From Auanema rhodensis (lineage: Eukaryota > Nematoda > Chromadorea > Rhabditida > Rhabditidae): 64,000 bases of DNA. The translations under genes were made by a program, and so were the position numbers. The notes under the pieces were generated by a model, which was not told the DNA's origin, did not search any database, and saw only the letters and a program-made list of their open reading frames with translations. The stretch spans positions 16,686,501 to 16,750,500 of the forward strand of contig OZ059899.1 of the NCBI GenBank assembly GCA_964057225.1, written 5' to 3'. Shown in pieces: positions 1-12,919 of the stretch. The stretch's first letter is position 1. Each line of letters begins with the position of its first letter.

Positions 1-3000
1 TCTACGATCCCTTCTATAAATCTCCTTTCTTTCGTGTTCGTCGGTTACTCCTCTGTTTTCAGGGACATCATCTATTTATTCTGCGACAGCGCGACCCTTT
101 TAATACATGCACAACATACGCTTGTTCTGCCTTCACTATGTTTGATGATATTTTTGTTATAGATAATAGAAAAACGATAGATATAGGGAGAAAAAGAACA
201 ATCAGAAATAAAAGAGAATACAATGCATCGAAAACAGAGAGAGAGACGCCGAAACAAATGGAGAAATACAAAAATTCGTACATGGTCTGGTGTGGATCCT
301 ATTTGTCTACACTGTCAAACACCTTTAATTGTACATTGCCACAGCTGCTTTAAAAAACTTCAAGTAATTTCAGAAACTAGTTTGAATCTTTCATTTTTTG
401 TGCTTATAGTTACTTTCACAATGCAACACGTCATATGATAATGATCAACACATATAGCACTATATGATAAAATAAAATGAAAATAATAGTTTCATGTTGT
501 TACCTCAAAATAATTCAATTGCTTCTCCCTTCTTTTTATTTTTCAAAATTTCGCCAATTATTACATGTTACATCGGTGAAAAAGGAACAACATCGACAGA
601 TTGAGTCAAGTAGGAGCGCTCGTCGCGCCCACAAGGATCCTTCCACTCTTTCTCTTATGATAAACAAGCCACCAACGAAGTACTACTGTGGACGTATTTC
701 GAGGTCTGCTAGCGGTATCAACGAGTATTATACGTCATTGACCTTGTCTCTTTTTCTCACTTTGCTAAGATCAACCCTTTCTAAATATGATATGTATACA
801 TTCAGACAACAACTCTGTTATGAATATTCAACATCTGGTGTAAGCGGGTGGTAACTTCCGAGTGCGCAAAACCAAGACGAGAAACAGGGCGAACAGAGTA
901 AATCGAGACGTCAATAGGGTAATCCCCTGTGCGTGTTTGGTATAAAGGATTCAATAAACCCTCCGCGTTCTTCATATCTTTTCACATAAACCAAACTGCA
1001 ACCCCATCACTCTCTATGTTTCTCCCCTTCTCTCATATACTCTCTCGGTTACTAGCTAGCGGTCCTTTCTGTGGAAACGAACACTCATAGTCAAAATCCA
1101 TCCATATTCCCGCTGTTTCCATTGTTCTGAGGGCGGTCAACAGCTGAGGCAGCTGGTAGAGCTCATGTGCATCTCTTGGGAATAGTAGAAAGCGCTTCCA
1201 TCAAAAGCCGTGAACCTTCAGCATAAGGCTTTTCATCCATTCAAAACGTTTCTTCCTCAATTATGGTGCTCATGCAAGCTTCCTTGATTCATAATTCCTA
1301 TACTTGGATACTGCATCAATATAACTACCATCCATATAATTGCGCAACTATGAAACTGTTAGACAGAAAATTAGTCAGTGCTATGATGAATAGTAAATTA
1401 ATAAGACGAAATTGGGTCCTCAAATCTAATTTTAGACTTCTTGTAAGGATGTTCATGACATCCAACATGTTTCCAACATCATAGCATGTTTAAGGAAATA
1501 GGTTTAACAAAATTGTATTATTTGGAAACAGAAGTTTTATTCGTGCATCTGACCTTTTTTTTCACAAATCTAGAAAAGAAAATCATGAATATCATTATAA
1601 ATCGAAAAGATTATGAATGATTGAAAATACGACCGACTTAAACTGAGCACATAGTATATGAAACTATTGGCCCATCTATTCTTCATAATTTATAATATTC
1701 AGCGAAATATGATGATAAGAGTTATGTTGAAACGAAGTGAATATGATATGACGTTACATATACACAAGAAACTCTTATGGATTTGTACCTGACTCATCAC
1801 ACTTCTATACGCAAATTCTTTATATCCACATACTTGACTTTATGTCCTTTCACAAGTTCGAAATCGTTGAGAATTACAAGTAGTGTAAGACATTTGATCC
1901 ATGTTAATGAAACTTGATCTGAGCAATAGACAGAAAAGAGAAAAGCTGTCATTTCAAAAGCCAAAAGACACAAAGAGCAGAAAAAACTTCAACATTGAAA
2001 AAGAAAACTTACGGATTCCCCATTAAGTGAATATGAATTGAGTGGGCTCGCAGTGAATACGGATTGCAATCGTCGAGAGTATGAGGCACAAATTGGAATA
2101 CAAGGCAAAGATGGACATAAAACTAAAAAAATATATTGTTTTATTGTTATGTCTCTGTGTATTTTTTTCATTTTCAATATATTTTTTAGTTATTTTGTTT
2201 AACGACATCATTTTATGTTTACTACTTGAGCTCACTTGCTATGCCGTTGCCTTACTGACGGATACTTTTAAAGAAGCTAAAAGTATTGATTCTCAAGATT
2301 TTTAAACGCAAGCACAGCAGTGAACTTATAAATCAACAGAGAAATGTATTTGAAAACATACTTTCAAAACTCATGAACGATTGTTTAGAGAAGTGACCAT
2401 TCGTTTATCCACTGAAATAATAAAATGAAGATATCTGAGAGTTGTCCATCTATGTGGCATTTAGGAAACAAGTGATACAAAACATCGATAGAGTGAGAAG
2501 TTTTGCGAATAAAGAAGAAGTAGTATATAAAATAGTACGATTTAGTTGCAATTCTTACGAATAACAACATTTGTTACTTTGAAAAAATGAAGATGTTTTG
2601 CTCTTACTGATAAAAGCACACAACGAGAAAAAAAGGAAAATGAAAATCAATACGTAAATGGACCAAAAACTGAATGCTCTAATAAGTACACCACAGAGAA
2701 CTAAATGGATCGGATTAAAGTGGAATTGATGGTATTCGCAATGTAAAATTTATAAAAATATTAATAATGAATCAATAGAAATCTGACTATATATAGTAGT
2801 GTACAAAATAAAGGAAAGATTGCAGCTGTGTGTTTTACAGGCAAGGCAGACAAATCCCTCCATCGATGAGATATGCGTCGTAGATAAGGTTATTTAAAGG
2901 CAAAAGGAATAAAACTTGAAGAGATTATGTTGATTGAGAGAAAATAAGGCGATGAGAAGATTAAAAAACTTAGTGAAAGGATGAAAAGTGGCAAAAAGAC

Positions 3001-3138
3001 ATAAAATGTATAAATAAAAGACTTACCTTTGTTAATTTTGAAAAAAAATAAAATTGACTAAGTTTGATTTTTGAATATTTTCTATTATATTAATTAGGAG
3101 CTAAATACAAGCGTCGTAAATATTTCGGTCTGTGAAAC
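1..3138. other. Intergenic DNA, no supported gene
   Basis: I see no coding chain here. Open frames are short, have no recognisable domain and do not connect through introns. Isolated splice-like signals occur on both strands (for example a minus-strand segment 2013-2122 bounded by an acceptor and a GTAAG donor) but cannot be assembled into a gene. The part around 860-1240 is less AT-rich. It carries a TATAAA at about 941-946 and two CAGCTG E-box sequences at 1141-1146 and 1150-1155, so it may be a promoter region for a gene outside my reach. A non-coding RNA or an unannotated minus-strand gene cannot be excluded. Confidence 0.4.
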
Positions 3139-3284
3139 AATCATGAGAACAATGGGCGTGGGCTACAAAATTATTGTTCTATGGTACGTAAAGACGCGTG
3201 AGTGGGTTTTTGATGATGTCATGAATACATATGCAAAGTTCTTTACTTTTTAAGCTTAGCATCGTGGAAATCTTGAACTTGACT
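3139..3284 (+). promoter_or_regulatory. Candidate promoter of the SPCS1-LONP1-TTC1 cluster
   Basis: This is the non-coding stretch just before the first gene of the plus-strand cluster. It contains a GC-rich GGGCGTGG box (3154-3161, like a KLF/SP1-type site) and a TGATGTCAT element (3214-3222, close to ATF/CREB bZIP sites) in otherwise AT-rich DNA. The match to known factors is by motif only. If the three downstream genes form an operon, this would be their shared promoter. Confidence 0.3.
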
Positions 3285-3295
3285 GCATTTTTTAG
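3285..3295 (+). other. Trans-splice-like acceptor before SPCS1
   Basis: A run of T ending in AG lies three bases before the SPCS1 ATG. There is no upstream coding exon for it to join, so it reads as a spliced-leader acceptor; a 5' UTR intron is the alternative. Confidence 0.5.
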
Positions 3296-3298
3296 AAA

Positions 3299-3706
3299 AT
3301 GGACGGAATAATTGCTATGTTACCTGCTCCTTTCCAAAAGTTCTCAACTCATATGGATTTTCCTGGACAGAGGTCTGCTGAGAGAACATATCAGGTATCT
3401 AAGTATTATTCAAATATTTTGAAAAAGAAAGTGTTAAGGTTATCATGGTACTTTCTGGCATAATTGGTTTCTTTGTTGGCTATTCTAGCCAGCAACTTTC
3501 TCATGCTATTTATACCGTTTTAATAGGTGCTCTAGTTTCTGCTCTCGTAACTTTACCTCCTTGGCCCGTCTTCCGTCAAAACCCAATTGCCGTATGTTTC
3601 TCCCACATTTTTAAAAATTAAATTCTCATTTTTTCAGTGGCTATCCGTCGAGAAGGAGCAGCAAGATACCAAATCTGAAGCAGTCGAGAGCAAGAAGAAG
3701 AAATAA
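3299..3706 (+). CDS. spcs-1: Signal peptidase complex subunit 1 (SPC12)
   Basis: Non-catalytic subunit of the ER signal peptidase complex, which cleaves signal peptides from proteins entering the secretory pathway. Three exons (3299-3394, 3439-3591, 3638-3706) with introns of 44 and 46 bases give 105 residues, the usual size of the family. The family signature is plain: a short cytosolic N-terminus with MDFPGQ (about residues 19-24), two hydrophobic helices (about 33-47 and 55-72) around a short polar turn, then LPPWPVFRQNP (about 71-81) just after the second helix. The tail is charged and ends in four lysines. The start is the first ATG after the acceptor-like tract; a second in-frame ATG at codon 7 is possible. 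It is the first gene of a tight plus-strand cluster, 212 bases ahead of the Lon start. Identification is firm. Confidence 0.93.
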
Positions 3707-3889
3707 AAAAATTGAGAAGTGTTTTTATGGGTTCTTGGTTTTATCCACTATGATTCCTTTGTATTCTTCCTACATATTTTAAGTTATTTTATATTTATTT
3801 TAAGCCGGGGAACATTAAATTAAGTTTGATGATTATGTTTAATATCTAAAGTAAATCTGTATATTCTGTACTGTATTACCTGATCAACT

Positions 3890-3902
3890 ATTTTTAATTC
3901 AG
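3890..3902 (+). other. Trans-splice-like acceptor before LONP1
   Basis: TTTTTAATTCAG ends at 3902, 196 bases after the SPCS1 stop and 16 bases before the Lon ATG. The spacing fits an internal operon cistron. The mature leader would contain a five-codon upstream frame starting at 3905, whose stop codon (TGA, 3920-3922) overlaps the Lon ATG. Confidence 0.5.
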
Positions 3903-3918
3903 CAATGTGTATTCTAGC

Positions 3919-7754
<3,836 letters not shown>

Positions 7755-7915
7755 ATCTCATTAAATAATCTTGTAATATATATTTATAATAGTTCTTTAA
7801 TTAAAAGTTTATTTTGTTGAACATAATATCCAAAATAATGTTTTTTTCTTTTATAAGTATTGGTATATCCTTTTGAATATTACCTGAGTTAATTCCCAGT
7901 TTAATTTTTCATAAG
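7755..7915 (+). other. Intercistronic spacer LONP1-TTC1
   Basis: AT-rich, no open frame of note. It must hold the LONP1 3' end (AATATA-type sequences near 7774-7790 rather than a clear AATAAA) and leads to the TTC1 acceptor. The short distance supports co-transcription of the two genes. Confidence 0.5.
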
Positions 7916-7927
7916 TTAACTATTTAG
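7916..7927 (+). other. Trans-splice-like acceptor abutting TTC1 start
   Basis: A tract ending in TATTTAG lies immediately before the ATG, so the leader would join directly to the start codon. It is 173 bases after the Lon stop. Confidence 0.5.
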
Positions 7928-8670
7928 ATGGTTGTAATAGAAGAACTTCTTGATGAAAAGGTTAAAAATATTAATCAGTTGAAGAAGGAGGGGAATACTT
8001 TGTTCGGAGAGGGATCTTTCAGTAAGGCTATAGAGAAATATGAAGTTAGCTCCTCTTTTAGCTGAAAGAATAGTTTGTATTTCAATTTTTAGGAAGCCTT
8101 GGTAGAATGTGTTGGAAACATGGAACTTCGTTCTATTTTGAATTCTAACATAGCAGCGGCCTACATTAAATTAGAGATGTGGACAGAAGCCATAGCTTCA
8201 GCAACTGAGGCCATTGAGGTTAGGACACTAATTTTCATTCTTACGGTCTTTCTTCAGACTGGAGCTATTAATGAAAAAGCTCTCGAACGAAGAGCATTTG
8301 CTAATTATCGCTTAGATAATATTGACGATGCTATAAAAGATTATAAACAAATTCTTGTAAGTAGTTTGTACTCTCATAATTTAATCCACATGTCTACATA
8401 CTCATCCAGGAATCACATCCCAATCGTAAGGATCTTTGCCTAAAATTAGCTGAATGTGAGAACCGTAATAAAGTTAAAATGGAGGATATGAAAAACGATC
8501 TTCTGGAGAAACTTAAATGCTTGGGTAAGTGAAGATTTTGATACGTTATTGATAGTTTTCCAGGGAACGCTTGTTTAAAACCATTTGGTTTGTCAACTGA
8601 TAACTTTGAGATGAAACCCAATGGAGATGGCTACAGTTTTGGAATGAAGAAGCAGAAGCAAGAAGAATAA
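7928..8670 (+). CDS. ttc-1: Tetratricopeptide repeat protein 1 (TTC1-like)
   Basis: Small cytosolic TPR protein. Five exons (7928-8044, 8093-8218, 8258-8356, 8410-8524, 8564-8670) give 187 residues. Three TPR units span about residues 16-117. The five residues that form the carboxylate clamp in Hsp70/Hsp90-binding TPR proteins such as HOP are all present at the right spacing: Lys19 and Asn23, Asn58, Lys88 and Arg92. A charged helix follows (about 118-150). The C-terminal LKPFGLSTDNF (about 156-166) matches the conserved end of TTC1 proteins, which is the main reason for this name over other TPR proteins. The human protein is about 100 residues longer at its acidic N-terminus; that part is absent here, and the acceptor abutting the ATG argues against a missing upstream exon. 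Binding an Hsp90 or Hsp70 tail is inferred from the clamp. Third gene of the probable operon. Confidence 0.87.
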
Positions 8671-8709
8671 TACTCGAAGATGTACAAATTGTATCAAAGT
8701 TCCAATTCT

Positions 8710-8715
8710 AATAAA
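8710..8715 (+). terminator. Poly(A) signal AATAAA of TTC1
   Basis: AATAAA lies 40 bases after the TTC1 stop, a normal distance for nematode 3' ends. The convergent NDUFA13 stop is only 132 bases further on, so the two 3' UTRs are close or overlap. Confidence 0.55.
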
Positions 8716-8846
8716 TTATTTTGTTACATGCTCAGAAATAAAGAAAATTAAATACAATATTTTACTTCTATGAAACTACAAACATCAACTATCAAGCCGC
8801 ATGATCGTTGCCAAAACTTTCTACTTATACGTCAGAAACCACGTAT

Positions 8847-9591
8847 TCACCAGAGGTAACGACCAATAGCTTTAGGGATCCAGTTATCGTAAAACTTAGG
8901 TCCAGCATACTCTGAGTGTTGACGCCACAAATGCTCTCTCTCTGTGACATTTCCCCAGGAATGAGCAAAGATCTTAAATATACATAAAGAAATTTTACAA
9001 GCGTGTTAAATAAAATACTTCAGTAGCTGATGGGTCCCACCATTTATCTCCTACAGTAAAATATACTGGTTCACCATACCACGTCCCTAAACAAAACGAC
9101 TCATTCATATAACATCTCAATGCGAAAAACCTGTCTTCCATCCTGGAACATCCTTCATAATATCTTCCTCAAGTTCTCTGTTCTTTTTGAGCATTTTCAA
9201 CCAGCTTCAAAGACATATATTTGTAAAAATAAACAGGAAAACTTACAATCTGTCTCTTTCTGCAGTCAAAAAGGGTTGCATGGCATTATTGATATCTACA
9301 TCTTCAAATTTCTCAGTGCTTTAAAGACAACTCAGTGCAAGACAATTAATTTCGTAGACTTACATGTCATCCTTCTTTCTTTCAAGAGCTTGATATGCAC
9401 CAATAGTAGAAGCTCCGAAAATAGCAGCAACCACAACACCCGCTAACAAAGATTAATTTTCTTTTATTATAGATATAATATTTTTGCTTACGTCTCCAAA
9501 CAAGTTTAGGGAAGGTGCGACTAAAGTTGAAACTTCTATAGCCACCAGGTGGTGGCATGTCCTGGCGGACACCTGGACCTTGTTGGCTCAT
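8847..9591 (-). CDS. Complex I subunit NDUFA13 (GRIM-19)
   Basis: Accessory subunit of mitochondrial NADH:ubiquinone oxidoreductase, a single-span protein of the inner membrane at the junction of the matrix and membrane arms. Six exons on the minus strand (9591-9492, 9442-9364, 9318-9247, 9204-9131, 9086-9019, 8972-8847) total 519 bases and encode 172 residues; the human protein is 144. The family N-terminus RQDMPPPGGY is present at residues 9-18. It is followed by a hydrophobic segment (about 34-50) and a charged helix containing the conserved RELEEDIMKDVPGWKTG (about 93-109). The C-terminus is rich in Trp and Tyr and ends at LW. The start is the first ATG after an acceptor-like AG ten bases upstream. 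It is convergent with TTC1 and divergent from the next gene, with a shared promoter region. Identification is firm. Confidence 0.92.
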
Positions 9592-9601
9592 ACCTAAATT
9601 T

Positions 9602-9612
9602 CTGAATATGAT
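9602..9612 (-). other. Trans-splice-like acceptor before NDUFA13
   Basis: On the minus strand CATATTCAG ends ten bases before the ATG, in line with the other genes of this window. Confidence 0.45.
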
Positions 9613-9995
9613 CGAATCCATGAAGAGAAAGGAAAAGCCAAAATAAGAAAGTAATCTTTTTAACACGATAATAGTAAAAAATAAACATTTTCAAATTAAA
9701 AACATATGTACTTAAACAATATAATTTGAAATTGAGCATTACTTAAATAATATAATCCTTGAAAAGGAATGGAGAAAAAATAACATAACCAATAAAAAAT
9801 CAAAATGAAAAATACCTCAAAGCTATAGCATTTAGTGTATGACGTCTAAACGAAAATTTGACGTGAAATAAAAAATAAATCCGTAATTTAGGAATTTGTT
9901 GAAGAATGGCGCTAAATTCAAAAAATAACTACAATTTTTGATAATTTTATTAGCTTAAGATTTGGTTGTTTTTAATGTGGATATCAACTAATAAA
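9613..9995. promoter_or_regulatory. Bidirectional promoter region NDUFA13 / coiled-coil gene
   Basis: About 0.4 kb between two divergent starts, very AT-rich. It contains CCAAT (9789-9793), two CRE-like bZIP cores 19 bases apart (TGACGTC 9840-9846 and TGACGTG 9859-9865) and TGGCGCTAAA (9907-9916), whose reverse complement resembles an E2F site. These are motif matches only. The placement suggests shared control. Confidence 0.4.
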
Positions 9996-10007
9996 GAACA
10001 TATTTAG
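9996..10007 (+). other. Trans-splice-like acceptor before the coiled-coil gene
   Basis: CATATTTAG ends at 10007, eight bases before the ATG. Confidence 0.45.
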
Positions 10008-10015
10008 AAGAAAAG

Positions 10016-10592
10016 ATGAATTCAACGACTATTTTGGATAATTTGTTTTTATCTGCGGAACGTCATATTGCCGATCAACTTTTGAGTGAAGATCCTATGA
10101 TAAGTGAAGATGCAGGTAATTGTGGTTACGTTCACTTTTATTTTTGTATTATTTTTTTTCAGAAAACATTCGTAGAAAAGCTTTATCTGAATGTTTGAAA
10201 GTAGAACAGGATTGTGAAACAGAATTTATTGTTCTAGGGAAGGCACGTAAATTAATTCAAGACTTAAAAGGTAGGAAGTCATATTCGTGAAAAGAAATGT
10301 TTATGATTTCAGATAGATATTGTGAAATAGAGTTGAAAAAAGCATTAACGGAAAAAGAGAAGGTTTTATTCATTTTTAATCGCAAGCGCTTCTCAATTAT
10401 ATCGTTTAGAATCAACAGCTTACGGAAAAATACCAGCTAATTACTTCACTTTTGGAAAAATATAAAATTGGAATACCTGAATTAAATATGAGATTGAAGA
10501 GAATTCAAGAAAATGAAGCAAAAAAACAAAAGATTGCTGATGAAATACTGAGTATGAAAGCATATTATGAAGTTTTGAAAAAAAGTCATTAA
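10016..10592 (+). CDS. Small coiled-coil protein, possibly KBP-5 (kinetochore)
   Basis: Four exons (10016-10115, 10163-10270, 10313-10362, 10410-10592) with introns of 47, 42 and 47 bases encode 146 residues. There is no signal peptide and no membrane segment. The first 33 residues are mixed. From about residue 35 the chain is charged and helical, with heptad-like spacing of Leu/Ile and many Glu/Lys. It has the look of a structural or adaptor protein. I do not recognise a domain. The suggested identity rests on position: in C. elegans I recall kbp-5, a KNL-1-binding kinetochore protein, on the same clone (C34B2) as the orthologues of the four neighbouring genes. An unrelated coiled-coil protein remains possible. 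The frame is intact at all three introns and there is an AATAAA downstream, so the gene itself is well supported. It is divergent from NDUFA13. Confidence 0.8.
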
Positions 10593-10748
10593 GCACTAAG
10601 TGAAGCATTTAACATTCATCTTTACAAATTATCCCATTCAACTTCTTAATACGTTTGAAATGAATCCTAGCCTCCAACAATTATTTATTCTCCATAACTT
10701 TAACCTATTCTATAAAACTTGTAATTTCCTTCGTAGAAATTAATCTTA

Positions 10749-10754
10749 AATAAA
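10749..10754 (+). terminator. Poly(A) signal AATAAA of the coiled-coil gene
   Basis: First AATAAA after the stop at 10592, 157 bases downstream in AT-rich DNA. The distance is somewhat long, so another variant signal may be used. Confidence 0.35.
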
Positions 10755-11077
10755 TATTTTTAAATAGTTTATAAGTTATTAAATGTGATATATAATTATA
10801 ATAGTTTTACGTTTCAATCATCAACGCACACGAAAGTATTATTACTAACCTAACCAAATCGAAGATAACTAAATGAACTTATATTTAGTATTAAAAAGTT
10901 TTTTTGTATTATCACCATAATAATAAAAATTGAAAAAACATTTTTCATAACATTGTTCATATTTGATTTTATAACAAACAAACCGCTAATCTTTACAATC
11001 ACATTTAAAATGATGATCGAAGTTTGATCCATTTTAGAATAACGAATCTCAAAGCACGGTTGAAATAGAACGTAAGT
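10755..11077. other. AT-rich intergenic DNA
   Basis: I see no gene. A 79-codon minus-strand frame (10850-11089) has no domain and reflects low stop density by chance. The last unique gene lies to the left; from here rightward the window is dominated by repeats. Confidence 0.5.
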
Positions 11078-11240
11078 TACGAAATACATTATAGAAGCAG
11101 CAACGCAGCACCAGGAGCCACCTGACCAGGACCAGAAATCCCAGGAGCCGCTGAACTAGGAGCAAAAGCTGAAAAATTCGAGAATCTTCGACAGGGATAC
11201 CAGAAGCTGAAAAATTCGAGGATCTTCGAACGGAATAGCA
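11078..11240 (+). repeat. Degenerate relic of the 15-bp minisatellite
   Basis: From 11114 to about 11172 the sequence falls into 15-base units that each begin GGAG or GGAC, with the same core (GGAGCCACC, TGACC) as the B block 1 kb downstream but diverged. It is followed by two copies of GCTGAAAAATTCGAG plus flank (11168 and 11206, spacing 38). The 19 bases just before it (11078-11096) match the 19 bases just before the main minisatellite (11649-11667) at 16 or so positions. I read this as an old, decayed copy of the same locus. Confidence 0.6.
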
Positions 11241-11560
11241 GGAGGTGAAAAATTTGAGGAACGAACAACTAGTAAACCGAATTTTTGATTTTCAGTAGAG
11301 CGCGACAAGTAACAGAAGTGCTCTCTGGTATGATTTTGAAGAAAAGTTTGATTAACAACAGTAACCTATGTTATTTGGAACTTAAACATATAAAATCTAA
11401 CCCGTACAACCTGAAAAACTATTTGAAATTGGAAAATATTGTTATATTAAGGAAATATCACATCTTCAACATAGTCCCATAGTGGGGGTAATTTTGCCAT
11501 AAGATTTATAATAGATATCCGCTCTTCATTTTATCATATAGTTACTAATTATATATAAAT
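11241..11560. other. AT-rich unique sequence
   Basis: Separates the degenerate relic from the main minisatellite. A 65-codon plus-strand frame (11285-11482) has no start context, splice context or domain that I can support. Nothing else seen. Confidence 0.4.
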
Positions 11561-11635
11561 GTGGTCAATAGTCGAAAGGATAAGATGACGGACTGAGACT
11601 TAAACAGTCCAGGATCGAGTCCCCAAGGTTACTAA
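11561..11635 (+). ncRNA. tRNA-like sequence with Pol III A and B boxes
   Basis: TAGTCGAAAGG (11569-11579) fits the A-box consensus TRGYNNARNNG, and GGATCGAGTCC (11612-11622) fits the B box at ten of eleven positions, 32 bases apart. A four-pair D stem closes an 11-base loop that contains GG. GACTG and CAGTC then pair as an anticodon-type stem, but around nine bases, not seven. The T stem has only about two pairs and the acceptor strands do not pair. It is therefore not an intact tRNA gene. A decayed tRNA or the head of a tRNA-derived SINE is likely, and internal Pol III promoter activity is possible. Confidence 0.4.
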
Positions 11636-11667
11636 ATAAAACATAAGGTACGACATAGATTATAGAA

Positions 11668-12044
11668 CCTGGAGCCACGGAATGAGTACTCACCGAAGGA
11701 GGAGAAACTGAAGGAGGAGAAACTGAAGGAGGAGGCACCGAACGAGGAGTCACCGAAGGAGGAGAAACTGAAGGAGGAGGCACCGAACGAGGAGTCACCG
11801 AAGGAGGAGAAAATGAAGGAGGAGGGACCGAACGAGGAGTCACCGAAGGAGGAGAAAATGAAGGAGGAGGGACCGAACGAGGAGTCACCGAAGGAGGAGA
11901 AACTGAAGGAGGAGGCACCGAACGAGGAGTCACCGAAGGAGGAGAAAATGAAGGAGGAGGGACCGAACGAGGAGTCACCGAAGGAGGAGAAAATGAAGGA
12001 GGAGGGACCGAACGAGGAGTCACCGAAGGAGGAGAAAATGTAGG
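11668..12044 (+). repeat. Minisatellite block A, first copy
   Basis: Built of 15-base units, each beginning GGAG, arranged mostly in threes to give a 45-base unit: GGAGGCACCGAACGA, GGAGTCACCGAAGGA, GGAGAAAATGAAGGA (with AAACTG as a variant). About 25 units. The plus strand is strongly purine-rich. Because the unit length is divisible by three and lacks stops, several frames are open on both strands; I do not regard them as genes. Confidence 0.9.
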
Positions 12045-12569
12045 AGGAGCCACCCGACCGGGAGAAACTGAAGGAGGAGCCACTCACGAAGGAGCCACCC
12101 GACCGGGAGAAACTGAAGGAGGAGCCACTCACGAAGGAGCCACCCGACCGGGAGAAACTGAAGGAGGAGCCACTCACGAAGGAGCCACCCGACCGGGAGA
12201 AACTGAAGGAGGAGCCACTCACGAAGGAGCCACCCGACCGGGAGAAACTGAAGGAGGAGCCACTAACGAAGGAGCCACCCGACCGGGAGAAACTGAAGGA
12301 GGAGCCACTAACGAAGGAGCCACCCGACCGGGAGAAACTGAAGGAGGAGCCACTGACGAAGGAGCCACCCGACCGGGAGAAACTGAAGGAGGAGCCACTG
12401 ACGAAGGAGCCACCCGACCTGGAGCAACTGAAGGAGGAGCCACTGACGAAGGAGCCACCCGACCTGGAGCAACTGACGGAGAAGCCACTGACGAAGGAGC
12501 CACCCGACCTGGAGCAACTGACGGAGAAGCCACTGAAGGAGGAGCCACTGAAGGAGGGGTCACCCGACC
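12045..12569 (+). repeat. Minisatellite block B, first copy
   Basis: Same 15-base architecture as block A but a different 45-base unit: GGAGCCACTCACGAA, GGAGCCACCCGACCG, GGAGAAACTGAAGGA. The first 15-mer varies (CACTCAC, CACTAAC, CACTGAC) in runs, a sign of recent local expansion. About eleven 45-base units. The right end carries ACTGACGGAGAAG variants and stops at the inverted satellite piece. Confidence 0.9.
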
Positions 12570-12631
12570 GTATTCAGATGTGTAGAATCTGATATTCCAA
12601 GTACGATTCGGCTGTGACTTTTCACTTTTCC
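12570..12631 (-). repeat. Satellite fragment S1, inverted
   Basis: These 62 bases are the reverse complement of part of the 200-bp satellite, beginning exactly at its dyad motif (GTATTCAGATGTGTAGAATC) and ending after CTTTTCC. It carries the rare CTTTTCACTTTTCC variant. It separates the first A-B block from the second. Confidence 0.85.
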
Positions 12632-12919
12632 TAACTGAAACTGAAGGAGGAGGCACCGAACGAGGAGTCACCGAAGGAGGAGAAAATGAAGGAGGAGGCA
12701 CCGAACGAGGAGTCACCGAAGGAGGAGAAAATGAAGGAGGAGGCACCGAACGAGGAGTCACCGAAGGAGGAGAAAATGAAGGAGGAGGCACCGAACGAGG
12801 AGTCACCGAAGGAGGAGAAAATGAAGGAGGAGGCACCGAACGAGGAGTCACCGAAGGAGGAGAAAATGAAGGAGGAGGCACCGAACGAGGAGTCACCGAA
12901 GGAGGAGAAAATGAAGGAG
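12632..12919 (+). repeat. Minisatellite block A, second copy
   Basis: About six 45-base units of the block A type, more uniform than the first copy (nearly every unit has GGCACCG, GTCACCG and AAAATG). With the following B block and satellite piece it repeats the order A, B, inverted satellite seen at 11668-12631, so the whole composite was duplicated in tandem. Confidence 0.88.

Noticed and set aside
477-854. 125-codon plus-strand frame
   Set aside because: Low-complexity composition, no domain, no splice signals and no flanking exons. It looks like a chance frame.
1150-1165. CAGCTGGTAGAGCTC resembling a tRNA D-arm
   Set aside because: No B box (GGTTCGA) at the right distance and no acceptor or T stem on either strand.
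2013-2122. Minus-strand exon-like segment with acceptor TTTTTTTAG and donor GTAAGT
   Set aside because: The splice signals are good but I could not join it to any neighbouring exon with an open frame, and the peptide resembles nothing I know.
2370-2608. Possible two-exon minus-strand gene tail (acceptor near 2608, donor near 2556, acceptor near 2416)
   Set aside because: The frame stays open across the joined pieces, but only about 30 codons result, with no homology and no further exons.
10850-11089. 79-codon minus-strand frame
   Set aside because: Ile/Phe/Asn-rich composition of translated AT-rich DNA, with no domain or splice context.
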